Assembly (NCBI GenBank): GCA_937895975.1
Contig: CALBLG010000004.1
Location: forward strand, 1 to 15,631
Origin: an uncultured Slackia sp.
GTDB taxonomy: Bacteria; Actinomycetota; Coriobacteriia; Coriobacteriales; Eggerthellaceae
Direction of reading: 5' to 3'
DNA: 15,631 bases
The position numbers and the translations under genes are program-made. This document shows positions 1 through 7,312 of this stretch, piece after piece. The notes beneath the pieces are model-generated. The model had not been told where the DNA came from and did not search any database. It was given only the letters and a program-made list of their open reading frames with translations. How positions within the stretch are numbered: position 1 is the stretch's first letter; the number at the start of each line of letters is the position of its first letter.

Positions 1-68
1 GCTACCCTTCTGCCGAAAATTGATAAACCTTCAGTATAGTAAGGGAAGGTAACGATAAAAGAAACCCT

Positions 69-84
69 AAATTTGTACAAATTT
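69..84. promoter_or_regulatory. 16-bp perfect palindrome, possible operator
   Basis: AAATTTGTACAAATTT is a perfect 16-bp palindrome in an AT-rich stretch (about 1-120) that contrasts with the GC-rich surroundings. No gene was recognised in 1-384; the reading frames there have repeat-like composition. The palindrome could be a protein-binding site for a gene lying left of the window, or part of a transcription end. Which of these it is cannot be told from this window. Confidence 0.3.
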
Positions 85-128
85 TTGCACCGTGCTGAAT
101 TAATAAACAGGAAACAATCGGCCCGTCC

Positions 129-206
129 GCGCTATGGCGCGGAGCGCATGCGTGTCTCCATAAGCCGCGCAGCATTCCGACACGCATACGCCCCACGCCA
201 TAGCGC
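129..206 (-). repeat. 28-bp imperfect inverted repeat (long stem-loop) downstream of uvrB
   Basis: The arms 129-156 and 179-206 match at 25 of 28 positions around a 22-nt loop; both ends carry GCGCTATGGCG or its complement. The three mismatched positions (140, 143 and 147 against their partners) become G-U pairs in RNA copied from the minus strand, the direction in which uvrB is read. In plus-strand RNA they would be C-A or A-C clashes. This favours a structure that acts as RNA in the uvrB 3' region. It could be a terminator-like or mRNA-stabilising hairpin, or a dispersed repeat. Confidence 0.7.
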
Positions 207-220
207 TCCACAAGCACATA

Positions 221-373
221 GCAACCCGAATCCAACACGGCGGGCTCTGCAGAAGCGCTCGGTTTCTCATATTCGCCTAAAACGGGAAACCGCAGCGCGG
301 CGCATAGCGAGCGAAGCGAACGGTAGCCGCGCGTGCGTCTTCGGAAGAGCCCGCCGTGTTGGATTCGGGTTGC
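221..373. repeat. 28-bp perfect inverted repeat with nested hairpins, 11 nt after the uvrB stop
   Basis: The arms 221-248 and 346-373 are exact reverse complements over 28 bp, enclosing 97 nt. The enclosed part can fold further: GCGCTCGGTTT near 255 against AAACCGCAGCGC near 287, and GCGCGGC near 296 against GCCGCGC near 326. The inner arm contains GAGCGAAGCG, similar to the loop of the stem-loop at 3419-3514. With the repeat at 129-206 it makes the 3' flank of uvrB a chain of long hairpins. It may end transcription or belong to a dispersed intergenic repeat family. Confidence 0.75.
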
Positions 374-384
374 GGCGGGATACG

Positions 385-2544
385 CTAACTCCTTCGGGAG
401 CTTCCGTAGGCGGAATTCTTGCGGTTGCCGAAAGCGCTTCCCTTTCGCGCGGTTTTCTTCAAATTTGCCAACACGTCTTTTTCGGATGTACCCTCCATCT
501 GGGCTTTCAGCTTCACCACTTCGTCACGCAACTGGGCGGCGCGCTCGAAGTCCATCGCTTTGGCGGCTTCGGCCATGTCGTCTTCCATACCGGAAATCAC
601 GCGCATTACCTCGCTGCGCGACAACTCGGCGAGCTGGCGATTCACGTCTTCGGCAGCACCCACGTCGTTGCCGTCGCCGTCTTTCATAAAACCCATGGCA
701 TCGTTGATGGCCTTGCGGATGGGTTTCGGCGTAATGCCGTGTTCTTTGTTGTAAGCCATCTGAATAGCGCGGCGGCGGCGCGTTTCCGAAATAGCCTTGT
801 CCATGGAGTCGGTAATTTTATCGGCATACATAATCACGTGGCCCTTGTCGTTGCGGGCCGCGCGGCCGATGGTCTGAATCAGGCTGCGGTAGTTGCGCAA
901 AAATCCTTCCTTGTCGGCATCCAAAATGGCCACAAGCGACACTTCAGGCAAATCGAGGCCCTCGCGCAGTAGGTTGATGCCAACCAGCACGTCGAATTCG
1001 CCACGCCGCAAATCGCGCAGAATTTCGACGCGCTCGAGCGTCGCAATGTCGCTATGCATATAGCGTGCGCGAATTCCCTGGTCAAGCAGGTGGTCAGTCA
1101 AATCTTCCGCCATCTTTTTCGTAAGCGTGGTAATAAGCACGCGCTCGTCGTTGGCCGCACGCTCCTTCGCCTCGTCGATGATGTCGTCAATTTGGCTGGC
1201 GATGGGCCGCACGTCGATATCGGGGTCGAGCAAACCCGTGGGTCGTATAATCTGCTCCACCTGCTGTTGGCTGACCTTTTCCTCGTAATCGCCCGGCGTT
1301 GCCGACACATAGATGAACTGCGGCACGCGCTGCTCGAATTCGTCAAAGCGCAGCGGTCGGTTGTCCAAGCAGCTCGGCAGGCGGAAACCGTGTTCGGCCA
1401 GCGTTACCTTGCGGCTGCGGTCGCCTTCGTGCATGCCGCGAATTTGCGGCACGGTCACGTGGCTCTCGTCGATGATGCACAGGAAATCTTTCGGGAAATA
1501 ATCCAGCAGCGTATAGGCCGGCTCGCCCGGCGCGCGACCGTCGAGGTGGCGCGAATAGTTCTCGATGCCGCTGCAAAAGCCCATGGTTTGCAGCATTTCC
1601 AAATCGTAGTTCACGCGCATTTCCAAACGCTGGGCCTCGAGCAGCTTGCCCTCGGCCTTGAACTGCGCCAAACGGTCGCGCAGCTCGTCTTGGATGGTCT
1701 GGATGGCGCGGTCCATCTTCGGACGCGCGGTTACGTAATGCGACGCCGGCCAAATGGGCAGCGCCTCGTATTCGTTGAGCTTCTCGCCCGTCACGTTGTC
1801 GATTTCCTGGATGCTTTCGATTTCGTCGCCCCAGAATTCCACGCGCACGGGGTTGTCGGCATACGGCGGAAACACGTCGAGCGCATCGCCGCGCACGCGA
1901 AACGTGCCGCGCTTCAGTTCGTAATCGTTGCGATCGTATTGGATGTCAATTAGCTCGTGAATCACATCGTCGCGCTCGGCGGGCTTTTCCTTGTCCAAAA
2001 ACACGGCCATGCCCGCATAGTCCATAGGCGAGCCGATGCCGTAAATGCAGCTGACCGACGCCACCACAATAACGTCGCGGCGCGACAGCAGGCTCGACGT
2101 GGCCGCATGGCGCAGCTTTTCAACCTCTTCGTTGATGGACGCGTCTTTCTCGATAAACGTGTCGGTAGACGGCACATACGCCTCGGGCTGGTAGTAGTCG
2201 TAGTAGGAGACGAAGTACACCACCGCGTTATCGGGAAAGAATTCCTTCAGCTCGGCGGCCAGCTGGGCCGCGAGCGTTTTGTTCGGCGCCATGACGAGCG
2301 TGGGCTTTTGCACGGCCTCAATAACCTTGGCCATGGTGAACGTTTTGCCCGAGCCCGTAACGCCCAGCAGGTTTTGGTAGCGCAAGCCGCGCTCCACCCC
2401 ATCGGCCAGCTTCTGGATGGCTTGGGGCTGGTCGCCCGAAGGCTCGTAGGGGCTCACCACGCGAAACGGCGCGTTCGCCAAGCGCACATCGGGCAGCTTG
2501 CCCTCCATGGCGGCGCCCTCGATATTCTTCAAGTGGCTGCTCAT
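385..2544 (-). CDS. uvrB: Excinuclease ABC subunit B (UvrB)
   Basis: UvrB is the damage-verifying helicase-like subunit of nucleotide excision repair; it takes DNA from UvrA and recruits UvrC. The reading frame gives 719 residues. Visible features are the Walker A motif GVTGSGKT (61-68), the damage-probing beta-hairpin YYDYYQPEAY (about 114-123), an IIDESH helicase motif II, helicase motifs up to QTIGRAAR, and a C-terminal UVR domain with DFERAAQLRDE (about 652-686) that contacts UvrC. The chosen start is ATG at 2544, with AAGGGG 7 nt upstream. A second ATG at 2508 has GAGGG upstream and is possible; an upstream extension to 2658 has no support. The gene stands alone behind its own promoter and a LexA box, so SOS induction is expected. 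Confidence 0.97.
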   Translation of the reverse strand: MSSHLKNIEGAAMEGKLPDVRLANAPFRVVSPYEPSGDQPQAIQKLADGVERGLRYQNLLGVTGSGKTFTMAKVIEAVQKPTLVMAPNKTLAAQLAAELKEFFPDNAVVYFVSYYDYYQPEAYVPSTDTFIEKDASINEEVEKLRHAATSSLLSRRDVIVVASVSCIYGIGSPMDYAGMAVFLDKEKPAERDDVIHELIDIQYDRNDYELKRGTFRVRGDALDVFPPYADNPVRVEFWGDEIESIQEIDNVTGEKLNEYEALPIWPASHYVTARPKMDRAIQTIQDELRDRLAQFKAEGKLLEAQRLEMRVNYDLEMLQTMGFCSGIENYSRHLDGRAPGEPAYTLLDYFPKDFLCIIDESHVTVPQIRGMHEGDRSRKVTLAEHGFRLPSCLDNRPLRFDEFEQRVPQFIYVSATPGDYEEKVSQQQVEQIIRPTGLLDPDIDVRPIASQIDDIIDEAKERAANDERVLITTLTKKMAEDLTDHLLDQGIRARYMHSDIATLERVEILRDLRRGEFDVLVGINLLREGLDLPEVSLVAILDADKEGFLRNYRSLIQTIGRAARNDKGHVIMYADKITDSMDKAISETRRRRAIQMAYNKEHGITPKPIRKAINDAMGFMKDGDGNDVGAAEDVNRQLAELSRSEVMRVISGMEDDMAEAAKAMDFERAAQLRDEVVKLKAQMEGTSEKDVLANLKKTARKGSAFGNRKNSAYGSSRRS

Positions 2545-2585
2545 GCGAAACCCCTTCGACGATGCGAGCATACAGAAGCACTTCC

Positions 2586-2615
2586 ATTTTAGCATAGGGC
2601 GAACTATTGTTCGAA
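2586..2615 (-). promoter_or_regulatory. uvrB promoter with LexA (SOS) box
   Basis: Positions 2600-2613 read CGAACTATTGTTCG, a perfect inverted repeat of CGAAC around TATT. It fits the LexA/DinR consensus of Gram-positive bacteria. On the minus strand a -10 like TAAAAT lies at 2591-2586, and a weak -35 (TTCGAA or TCGAAC) lies at 2615-2609. LexA would therefore cover the -35 and spacer. The box ends 55 nt before the uvrB ATG. The LexA assignment follows established knowledge of SOS boxes; the exact promoter elements are inferred. Confidence 0.85.
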
Positions 2616-2739
2616 ATATGAAGCGATGCTGCCAAAACCCTTCAAACGCCCCGAGCATTGAGAACGTGCCCGATGTTCACAGCGTTTAACACGTTTTCAA
2701 ACATCGAACGGGCGCCAAGAATCGGGGAGACGTCCCGCC

Positions 2740-2766
2740 AAAAAAGGCGCCGCCCGAAGCGACGCC
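2740..2766 (-). terminator. Intrinsic terminator after coaE
   Basis: On the minus strand GGCGTCGC pairs with GCGGCGCC (8 bp, one G-U) around a TTCGG loop, followed by TTTTTT (2745-2740). It starts 17 nt after the coaE stop and separates coaE from uvrB. Confidence 0.9.
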
Positions 2767-2782
2767 CTCCTCGCACAATATG

Positions 2783-3376
2783 CTATTCGGCCCTAACCGC
2801 GTCGTACACGCGTTTGACCTCGGTCTTCGCCGTTTCCAGGTCACCGCCGTTGTTGATGGTGAAATCGGCCAGCTCGGCAAGCTGGGCGTCGGTTTGCTGC
2901 AGCGCAATGCGGCGGCTCACGTCGGCCGCCGTTTGCTCGCCGCGCGCGCATGCGCGATCCATGCGCACGCACGCCGGCGCCGTCACGGCCACCAACACAT
3001 CGGCCCAACGCACGTCGCGTTTGCTGGCAACGCCCGTGGTAACCTCGACCACCACAAGGTCGTGCAGCTGGCCCAGCTCGGCGATGCGGCGACGGCACTC
3101 CTTCATAATCACCGGATGCGTAATGGCATTCAGCCACTCGGTATGCTCGGGCGTGTCGAACGCGGCCGAAGCCAGGCGGCTGCGCACCACCTCGCCCTTC
3201 TCGTCGAACACCGACGCGCCGAACGTGCGACCGATGTCGTATTTCACGCCCGGGGTCGTCAGCACGAAGTGCCCTACGTCATCCAAATTGATGACGCCCG
3301 CGCCCAATTCGGCGAACATATGCGCAATGGTCGATTTCCCCGACCCAATGCCACCCACAAGCGCGATGGTTTTCAT
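2783..3376 (-). CDS. coaE: Dephospho-CoA kinase
   Basis: This enzyme catalyses the last step of coenzyme A synthesis: ATP-dependent phosphorylation of the 3'-hydroxyl of dephospho-CoA in the cytoplasm. The protein has 197 residues, the usual family size. The P-loop GGIGSGKS is at 8-15. The conserved DxD region reads NLDD (30-33), keeping the aspartate equivalent to catalytic D33 of E. coli as D32. ITHPV in the middle is another family signature. The usual DxPLLFE segment is diverged (VVEVTTGVASK), which is a little odd but lies in the correct place. The ATG at 3376 has GGAGG 4 nt upstream. The gene is flanked by hairpins on both sides and appears to be transcribed alone. Confidence 0.93.
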   Translation of the reverse strand: MKTIALVGGIGSGKSTIAHMFAELGAGVINLDDVGHFVLTTPGVKYDIGRTFGASVFDEKGEVVRSRLASAAFDTPEHTEWLNAITHPVIMKECRRRIAELGQLHDLVVVEVTTGVASKRDVRWADVLVAVTAPACVRMDRACARGEQTAADVSRRIALQQTDAQLAELADFTINNGGDLETAKTEVKRVYDAVRAE

Positions 3377-3418
3377 GCTTCCTCCAGAAATCCCAGGTCA
3401 AACAAAAGTCAGCGAGCA

Positions 3419-3514
3419 TGGGCTCTGGCGAGTGCGATTCGGCCGCGACCGAGGCGAAGCGTACTTCGGTACGTGAAGCCGAAGGTCCCGCCTGAAGCGC
3501 GCCGCCAGAGCCCA
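3419..3514. repeat. Long stem-loop between aroF and coaE
   Basis: TGGGCTCTGGCG (3419-3430) and its exact complement (3503-3514) form a 12-bp stem, extendable by two pairs past a bulged A. Inside, CGTAC-TTCG-GTACG is a small tetraloop hairpin, and GCGAAGCG occurs as in the loop of the 221-373 repeat. There is no T-run, so it is not a textbook terminator. It may be a member of a dispersed intergenic repeat family. Confidence 0.6.
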
Positions 3515-3530
3515 GCGCAGCGTCGGCGTC

Positions 3531-3554
3531 TTCGCCGTTCGTTAGAACGGCGAA
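3531..3554 (-). terminator. 10-bp perfect hairpin abutting the aroF stop
   Basis: TTCGCCGTTC-GTTA-GAACGGCGAA is a perfect 10-bp stem with a 4-nt loop, starting one base after the aroF stop codon. No T-run follows on the minus strand. It may therefore protect the mRNA 3' end or act as a weak terminator together with the larger stem-loop at 3419-3514. Confidence 0.55.
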
Positions 3555-3555
3555 A

Positions 3556-4587
3556 TCAGCACTTTTCCGCAATATGGTAGATAAGGCTCACCGTATCGTA
3601 CCACCCCAGGCACGGGTCGGTAATCGACTTGCCGTATTCCATATGCTCGGAAATGTCCTGGCGGCCTTCGACCAGGTAGCTTTCGATCATCACGCCCTTG
3701 ATAAGCGTGCGCAAATCGTCGTTGTAGTTGCGGTTATGCAGCACCTCGCCCACAATGCGCACCTGCTCTTTGTGCTGCTTGCCGGAATTGGAATGGTTCG
3801 CATCCACCACCACGGCGGGGTTCGCGAGGCCCTTTTCGGAATACATCTTCCACAGACGAATGCAGTCCTCGTAATGGTAGTTCGGGTGCGTGGTGCCGTA
3901 TTTGTCCACGCCGCCGCGCAGAATCGCATGCGCCAGCGGGTTGCCGTCGGTGTTCACGTCCTGCGTGCGGTAGATGAAATTGTGGCCATGCTGGGCAGCC
4001 ACAATCGAGTTCAGCATCACTGAAAGGTCGCCCGACGTGGGGTTTTTCATGCCCACGGGAATATCCATGCCGCTTGCCGTAAGGCGATGCTGCTGGTTTT
4101 CGACCGAGCGCGCGCCCACGGCTTCGTAGCTTAGAATGTCGTCGAGGTAGCTGCGGTTTTCGGGGTACAGCATCTCGTCGGCCGCGGTAAGGCCGCTTTC
4201 CCGCATCGAGCGAATATGCATGTGGCGAATGGCCTGAATGCCGGCGAAAAGGTCGGGCGCCGCCTCGGGGTTGGGCTGATGCAGCATGCCCTTGTAGCCC
4301 TCGCCCGTTGTGCGCGGCTTGTTCGTGTAGATGCGCGGAATAATGAGCAACTTGTCGGAAACCTCGCGCGCAAGCTCGCCTAAGCGGCTCGTGTATTCGC
4401 ACACGGCGTCTTCGTTGTCGGCCGAACACGGCCCCACGATAACGAGGAATTTGTCGGACGCGCCCGTGAACACGTCGCGAATCTCGGCGTCGCGCGCGAC
4501 CTTCAGCGCCTGAAGCTCAGGCGAAAGCGGAAATTCCTCTTTCAGCTGCGCCGGGTCGGGCAGCGTCGAATTCACATGCATTCCCAT
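3556..4587 (-). CDS. aroF: 3-deoxy-7-phosphoheptulonate synthase (DAHP synthase), class I
   Basis: DAHP synthase condenses phosphoenolpyruvate and erythrose 4-phosphate, committing carbon to the shikimate pathway for aromatic amino acids. The 343-residue protein matches the AroF/G/H type of E. coli in length and motifs: GPCSAD (52-57, with metal-binding C54), KPRTTGEGYKG (90-100), GARSVENQQHR (158-168), GMKNPTSGD (179-187), DANHSNSGK (262-270) and ITDPCLGW (322-329). The ATG at 4587 follows AAAGGA by 9 nt; an in-frame ATG two codons later is also possible. Whether it is feedback-inhibited by Phe, Tyr or Trp cannot be read here, so the F/G/H letter is nominal. Upstream, CAAAC-TC-GTTTG near 4640-4651 is an imperfect palindrome that could be an operator. 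The gene appears monocistronic. Confidence 0.93.
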   Translation of the reverse strand: MGMHVNSTLPDPAQLKEEFPLSPELQALKVARDAEIRDVFTGASDKFLVIVGPCSADNEDAVCEYTSRLGELAREVSDKLLIIPRIYTNKPRTTGEGYKGMLHQPNPEAAPDLFAGIQAIRHMHIRSMRESGLTAADEMLYPENRSYLDDILSYEAVGARSVENQQHRLTASGMDIPVGMKNPTSGDLSVMLNSIVAAQHGHNFIYRTQDVNTDGNPLAHAILRGGVDKYGTTHPNYHYEDCIRLWKMYSEKGLANPAVVVDANHSNSGKQHKEQVRIVGEVLHNRNYNDDLRTLIKGVMIESYLVEGRQDISEHMEYGKSITDPCLGWYDTVSLIYHIAEKC

Positions 4588-4673
4588 GCGGAATTCCTTT
4601 CCATATAGAAAGGGCCGCAACCGCGACCCAAAATGTAGCGCAAACGAGTTTGTCTATGGTAACGCAAAATGGG

Positions 4674-4692
4674 AAAAAGGGTCAGACCCTTT
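4674..4692 (-). terminator. Intrinsic terminator after the hipA-like gene
   Basis: On the minus strand AAAGGGTC and GACCCTTT form a short tight hairpin (4692-4676) whose 3' side runs into a T-rich stretch (TTTTT at 4678-4674, then CCCATTTT). It lies 32 nt after the stop of the hipA-like gene and ends that transcript before aroF. Confidence 0.75.
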
Positions 4693-4724
4693 GTCCCATC
4701 GGGGACCATCCCGTGCCCCAGAGG

Positions 4725-5810
4725 CTATTTCAGTAGGGCATCGACCATGCGGTTTTTGAGCTTGTTCACGGCGTCGAGTTTCCATTGAGGGTAGTCGAAA
4801 CCGGGGTCGGTGTATTCGAAGTCTTTCAAGTCGACGAGTTTTGCGCGAATCCTCGGCGTGAGCAGGGCACGACCTATAACCACGAAATCGGTGCCGATTT
4901 TCGGACCGATATTGTTCACATATTCGTCGAAGTCGTCCAACTCCATCATCATGGGCAGGCATGCCATGTTGTGGTCGAACAGCGGCGCCATACGCAAAAT
5001 TTCACCCGTGTCGTTATCGACGAGGAAGCCGTAGTTGCCCGCATGGCGATCGACGTTCGCCATCACGGCGTCCATCACGACCATCTCACGGAAGCTTTCC
5101 TCGGCACCGTGATGCGCTGTGAATTCAAGCATGTCATCTACGTCAAAGTTTCGGTTAAAGAACCGATGCGCGGCAACAAAGCCCTCTTTTTCCGATGTGA
5201 ACAACGGACACTTGCATGCAAGCTTGCCATGGAATTTTAGAATCGAGTACGGCACATGATCGATTTTCGCCGCATCAAGCAAATCGGAAGCAAGTTTTTC
5301 GGAATACGGCTCAAACCCAGCATTCGCATAGCCCGTCGAACCACGCTTCAAAAGCGAAATCTCATTGCCTTCGCGAATCCAGCATTTCGCAAAAGACCCC
5401 GACGTGGCATATTCCGGAGACGTAGGTGAATTTTGACGCCCATACATTCCCGTTCCATCAAATGCGATGCGCGCAATAACGTCATCGAATGGATTGCGAT
5501 ACAGGGAAACATCATCCCAACGCAAATCTTCGTCTTCGCGCTTCATCCAAAACGTATCAGTGAGCGAAAGGCATCGCGCCATACCTATCAAATCGTGACG
5601 AGTATTCAAGCCCAACTCGCGCATGAGCTTTTCAATGCCTTCACGATGCTTGGCAATTTGACGCCCGTCTATCCAATCGTTAATGTCAATCATTCCGTAG
5701 GGGAAATATTCCCCAAAACGCTCGACTTCCACATAACGGTAATCGGTCAGACGCTTTTCCTCGCTATACGTTGCGGCGACTTCGTCTTTGTTCATCAGCT
5801 GATACAGCAC
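4725..5810 (-). CDS. HipA-like serine/threonine kinase, orphan
   Basis: This 361-residue protein has the kinase core of the HipA family (phosphatidylinositol-3-kinase-like fold). Visible motifs: a glycine/serine-rich nucleotide loop SGSFAKCW (137-144), a candidate ATP-binding lysine K155 in SLLKRG, the catalytic loop NVDRHAGN (252-259, D254 and N259), and metal-binding D279 in APLFDHN. HipA toxins phosphorylate protein targets such as GltX in E. coli; the target here is unknown. No HipB-like DNA-binding antitoxin lies next to it, and the N-terminal third resembles nothing I recognise. The start is GTG at 5810, with GGAGG 6 nt upstream; an ATG five codons later is too far from it. Base composition is more AT-rich than in its neighbours, consistent with acquisition. 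It has its own promoter and terminator. Confidence 0.78.
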   Translation of the reverse strand: MLYQLMNKDEVAATYSEEKRLTDYRYVEVERFGEYFPYGMIDINDWIDGRQIAKHREGIEKLMRELGLNTRHDLIGMARCLSLTDTFWMKREDEDLRWDDVSLYRNPFDDVIARIAFDGTGMYGRQNSPTSPEYATSGSFAKCWIREGNEISLLKRGSTGYANAGFEPYSEKLASDLLDAAKIDHVPYSILKFHGKLACKCPLFTSEKEGFVAAHRFFNRNFDVDDMLEFTAHHGAEESFREMVVMDAVMANVDRHAGNYGFLVDNDTGEILRMAPLFDHNMACLPMMMELDDFDEYVNNIGPKIGTDFVVIGRALLTPRIRAKLVDLKDFEYTDPGFDYPQWKLDAVNKLKNRMVDALLK

Positions 5811-5840
5811 GGCACACCTCCCTCTTGCATTCGCCGTCTT

Positions 5841-5846
5841 ATTATA
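5841..5846 (-). promoter_or_regulatory. -10 element upstream of the hipA-like gene
   Basis: A perfect TATAAT on the minus strand lies 30 nt before the GTG start and just upstream of the GGAGG ribosome binding site (5821-5817). No good -35 was found at 16-18 nt spacing, so only the -10 is supported. Confidence 0.5.
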
Positions 5847-5886
5847 CGCCCGTGCAGCGCAAGACTAAGTGCCAGGTCGCACATAC

Positions 5887-5915
5887 AAAAAGACGCCCGC
5901 CAAACGGCGAGCGCC
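5887..5915 (-). terminator. Intrinsic terminator of the pyruvate carboxylase operon
   Basis: On the minus strand GGCGCTCGCC pairs with GGCGGGCGTC (10 bp including two G-U pairs) around GTTT, followed by TTTTT (5891-5887). It is the second hairpin after accC; the first is at 5925-5950. Confidence 0.9.
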
Positions 5916-5924
5916 TTGCAAAAT

Positions 5925-5950
5925 GGGCCAAAGGGGCTGCCCTTTGGCCC
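5925..5950. repeat. GGGCCAAAGGG palindrome after accC
   Basis: GGGCCAAAGGG and CCCTTTGGCCC form a perfect 11-bp stem with a 4-nt loop, 15 nt after the accC stop. On the minus strand ATTTT follows, so it may be a first terminator. It shares the CAAAGGG theme with hairpins at 4676-4692, 9542-9569 and 14347-14373. Confidence 0.7.
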
Positions 5951-5965
5951 GATGTCTTATTCGAT

Positions 5966-7309
5966 CTACAGCCCCGTAACTTCGATGAAGTCGGTATGGG
6001 CTTCGCCGCGCTGGAAGATTTCTTCGTCGAGCACGGCCTGGTGGAACGGAATGGTCGTCTTAATGCCTTCGATATTGAACTCGGCAAGCGCACGGCGGCC
6101 ACGCGCCAGCGCCTCGTCGCGGTCGCGACCCCACACGATGAGCTTCGCCACCATGGAGTCGTAGAACGGCGAGATGACCGAACCCGACTGCACATACGAT
6201 TCCACGCGCACGCCCGGGCCACCCGGAACATCGAAGCGCGTGATGGTGCCGGGGCACGGGCGGAAGCCGTTTTCCGGGTCTTCGGCGTTGATGCGGAACT
6301 CAATCGCGTGGCCATTCGGTGCGAAGGGCGCATCGCCAGCGCAGCTCATGGGTTCGCCCGACGCAATACGCAGCTGCTCTTTGATGATGTCCACGCCCGT
6401 GATTTGCTCGGTCACAGGATGTTCCACCTGCACGCGCGTGTTCATTTCCATGAAGTAGAACTTGCCGTCGTTGTCGAGCAGAAATTCGATGGTGCCCGCG
6501 TTGCGGTAGTCCACCGCACGCACGGCTTTCACGGCCGCCACAGCCATATCGCGGCGCAGTCGCTCGTCAAGCGCCGGCGACGGAGCTTCCTCGAGCAGCT
6601 TCTGGTGGCGACGCTGAATAGAACAATCGCGCTCGCACAAAGCGATTTGGTGGCCGAAATCGTCGGCCAGAATTTGAATCTCCACGTGGCGCGGGCGCAG
6701 CACCAGCTTCTCGATGTACACGTCGTCGTTCGCGAAGGCGGCCTTGGCCTCGGCTTTCGCGGCCATGAACGCATCGGCCAAATCTTCGGGAGCGTGCACC
6801 TCGCGCATGCCTTTGCCACCGCCGCCGGCCGACGCCTTGATGAGCACCGGGTAGCCCACGCGCTCGGCAAACTCGCGCGCATCTTCGACCGACTCCACAA
6901 CGCCGTCGGAACCGGGAACCGTGGGCACGCCGCACGCCATCATGGTTTCGCGAGCGGCAGCTTTGTCGCCCATGCGATCGATGCACTCGGGCGCAGGGCC
7001 AATGAACACCAAATCGTTATCGGCGCAAGCGCGCGCGAAATCGGAATTCTCGGCCAGGAAGCCATAGCCCGGGTGCACCGCCTGGCAACCGGTAGTGGTT
7101 GCCGCGGCGATGATATTCGCCATGTTCAAATACGACTTGCCGGCAGGTGCCGGGCCAATGCACACGGCTTCGTCGGCGTAGCGCACGGGCAGCGTGTCTT
7201 TGTCGGCCGTGGAATACACGGCGACCGTCTTCACGCCCAGCTCGCGCGCAGCGCGCATAATGCGCAGCGCCACTTCACCGCGGTTGGCGACAAGGATTTT
7301 GTCGAACAT
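5966..7309 (-). CDS. accC: Biotin carboxylase subunit (AccC/PycA)
   Basis: This subunit carboxylates the biotin of a carrier domain using ATP and bicarbonate. The protein has 447 residues, typical of AccC. Motifs: VANRGE near the N-terminus, the ATP-grasp glycine loop GGGGKG (162-167), HVEIQ (209-213), RDCSIQRRHQK (227-237) and the catalytic block EMNTRVQVEHPVTE, in which E288, N290, R292 and E296 fall at E. coli numbering. It starts 3 nt after the stop of the carboxyltransferase-carrier gene, with AAGGGG overlapping the end of that gene, so the two are translationally close and must form one enzyme. Partnered with the carboxyltransferase it acts as pyruvate carboxylase subunit A. It may also serve acetyl-CoA carboxylase, since no other biotin carboxylase is in view. 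Confidence 0.95.
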   Translation of the reverse strand: MFDKILVANRGEVALRIMRAARELGVKTVAVYSTADKDTLPVRYADEAVCIGPAPAGKSYLNMANIIAAATTTGCQAVHPGYGFLAENSDFARACADNDLVFIGPAPECIDRMGDKAAARETMMACGVPTVPGSDGVVESVEDAREFAERVGYPVLIKASAGGGGKGMREVHAPEDLADAFMAAKAEAKAAFANDDVYIEKLVLRPRHVEIQILADDFGHQIALCERDCSIQRRHQKLLEEAPSPALDERLRRDMAVAAVKAVRAVDYRNAGTIEFLLDNDGKFYFMEMNTRVQVEHPVTEQITGVDIIKEQLRIASGEPMSCAGDAPFAPNGHAIEFRINAEDPENGFRPCPGTITRFDVPGGPGVRVESYVQSGSVISPFYDSMVAKLIVWGRDRDEALARGRRALAEFNIEGIKTTIPFHQAVLDEEIFQRGEAHTDFIEVTGL

Positions 7310-7312
7310 GCC

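Noticed and set aside
2..238. 78-codon minus-strand frame at the left edge
   Set aside because: It crosses the 28-bp inverted repeat, so its sequence is explained by the repeat; no ribosome binding site or family match.
4725..5810. HipBA toxin-antitoxin pair
   Set aside because: No helix-turn-helix gene lies on either side; the neighbours are accC and aroF with terminators between.
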